Source: Thiomonas sp. X19 (GTDB lineage: Bacteria > Pseudomonadota > Gammaproteobacteria > Burkholderiales > Burkholderiaceae_C). Taken from it: a stretch of DNA of 14,494 nucleotides. The stretch lies in NCBI RefSeq assembly GCF_900089495.1, contig NZ_LT605203.1, positions 1,103,563 to 1,118,056 on the forward strand, read 5' to 3'. Positions 14,469-14,494 of the stretch are shown here, piece by piece (the stretch's first letter is position 1; every line of letters starts with the position of its first letter). The notes beneath the pieces are model-generated. The model made no database searches, was not told the origin of the DNA, and saw only the letters and a program-made list of their open reading frames with translations. The position numbers and the translations under genes are program-made.

Positions 14469-14494
14469 CAAGTTATTTCCTAACGACGCCTTAG
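14469..14494 (-). repeat. Right terminal inverted repeat of the insertion sequence
   Basis: CAAGTTATTTCC then TAACGACGCCTTAG, the complement of the left repeat with three mismatches. It reaches the last base of the window, so the true end may lie slightly beyond. Confidence 0.85.

Larger units (their letters stand above)
13179..14494 (-). mobile_element. ISAzo13-family insertion sequence, apparently complete
   Basis: About 1.32 kb bounded by terminal inverted repeats of about 26 bp that agree at 23 positions, with one transposase gene filling the interior. The exact outer ends are uncertain by a base or two, and the target duplication cannot be checked because the window stops at the right repeat. 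It sits about 45 bp downstream of the glycerate kinase stop, in convergent orientation, so no window gene is disrupted. Confidence 0.85.

Overview
The window looks like chromosome from a GC-rich Gram-negative bacterium. A betaproteobacterium of the Burkholderiales type is the best guess, from overall protein character and base composition; this is an inference and I cannot name the species. It carries two sections of purine breakdown separated by an accessory block.

Left section (1-2890): a membrane urate oxidase of the PuuD type, with its own cytochrome c domain, is followed by an NCS2 family xanthine/urate permease. A clear intrinsic terminator ends the unit. These would bring in purines and oxidise urate.

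Accessory block (about 3040-5880): first a RelE/HigB-type toxin gene broken by a single-base frameshift, with its intact HTH antitoxin. Next comes what I read as a short integron cassette array without an integrase in view (a CALIN-like array). Two sites at 5049-5118 and 5807-5876 have attC structure: each is 70 bp, with R''/R' boxes and an imperfect hairpin, and their hairpin cores match at 25 of 26 bases. A degenerate site ending at 3936 marks the left junction. Cassette A carries an unusual pair of overlapping genes: a one-TM protein with a beta-rich domain, and a small stand-alone GT51 peptidoglycan glycosyltransferase with all main motifs. Its base composition is much lower in GC than its surroundings. 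Cassette B carries a HigB/HigA-like toxin-antitoxin pair with its own palindromic operator. Cassette A is the best candidate for an undescribed system; a defence or envelope-stress role is a hypothesis only.

Middle (5880-8280): an HflX-type GTPase on the minus strand, diverging from a tiny 4-oxalocrotonate-tautomerase-like gene. The tautomerase is bracketed by two copies of a hairpin-forming intergenic repeat. A 434-bp gap with tandem repeats and a strong inverted repeat follows.

Right section (8279-13133): gcl, hyi, glxR and a class II glycerate kinase (ttuD/gckA type) on the plus strand. Together they form the glyoxylate-to-glycerate pathway: two glyoxylate become tartronate semialdehyde plus CO2, then glycerate, then 2-phosphoglycerate. 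Glyoxylate is the end product of the allantoin/ureidoglycolate branch of urate breakdown, so the two sections belong to one catabolic theme. The intermediate steps (5-hydroxyisourate to ureidoglycolate) are not in this window.

Right edge (13179-14494): an apparently complete ISAzo13-family insertion sequence with about 26-bp terminal inverted repeats, transposase on the minus strand. The window ends at the outer edge of its right repeat.
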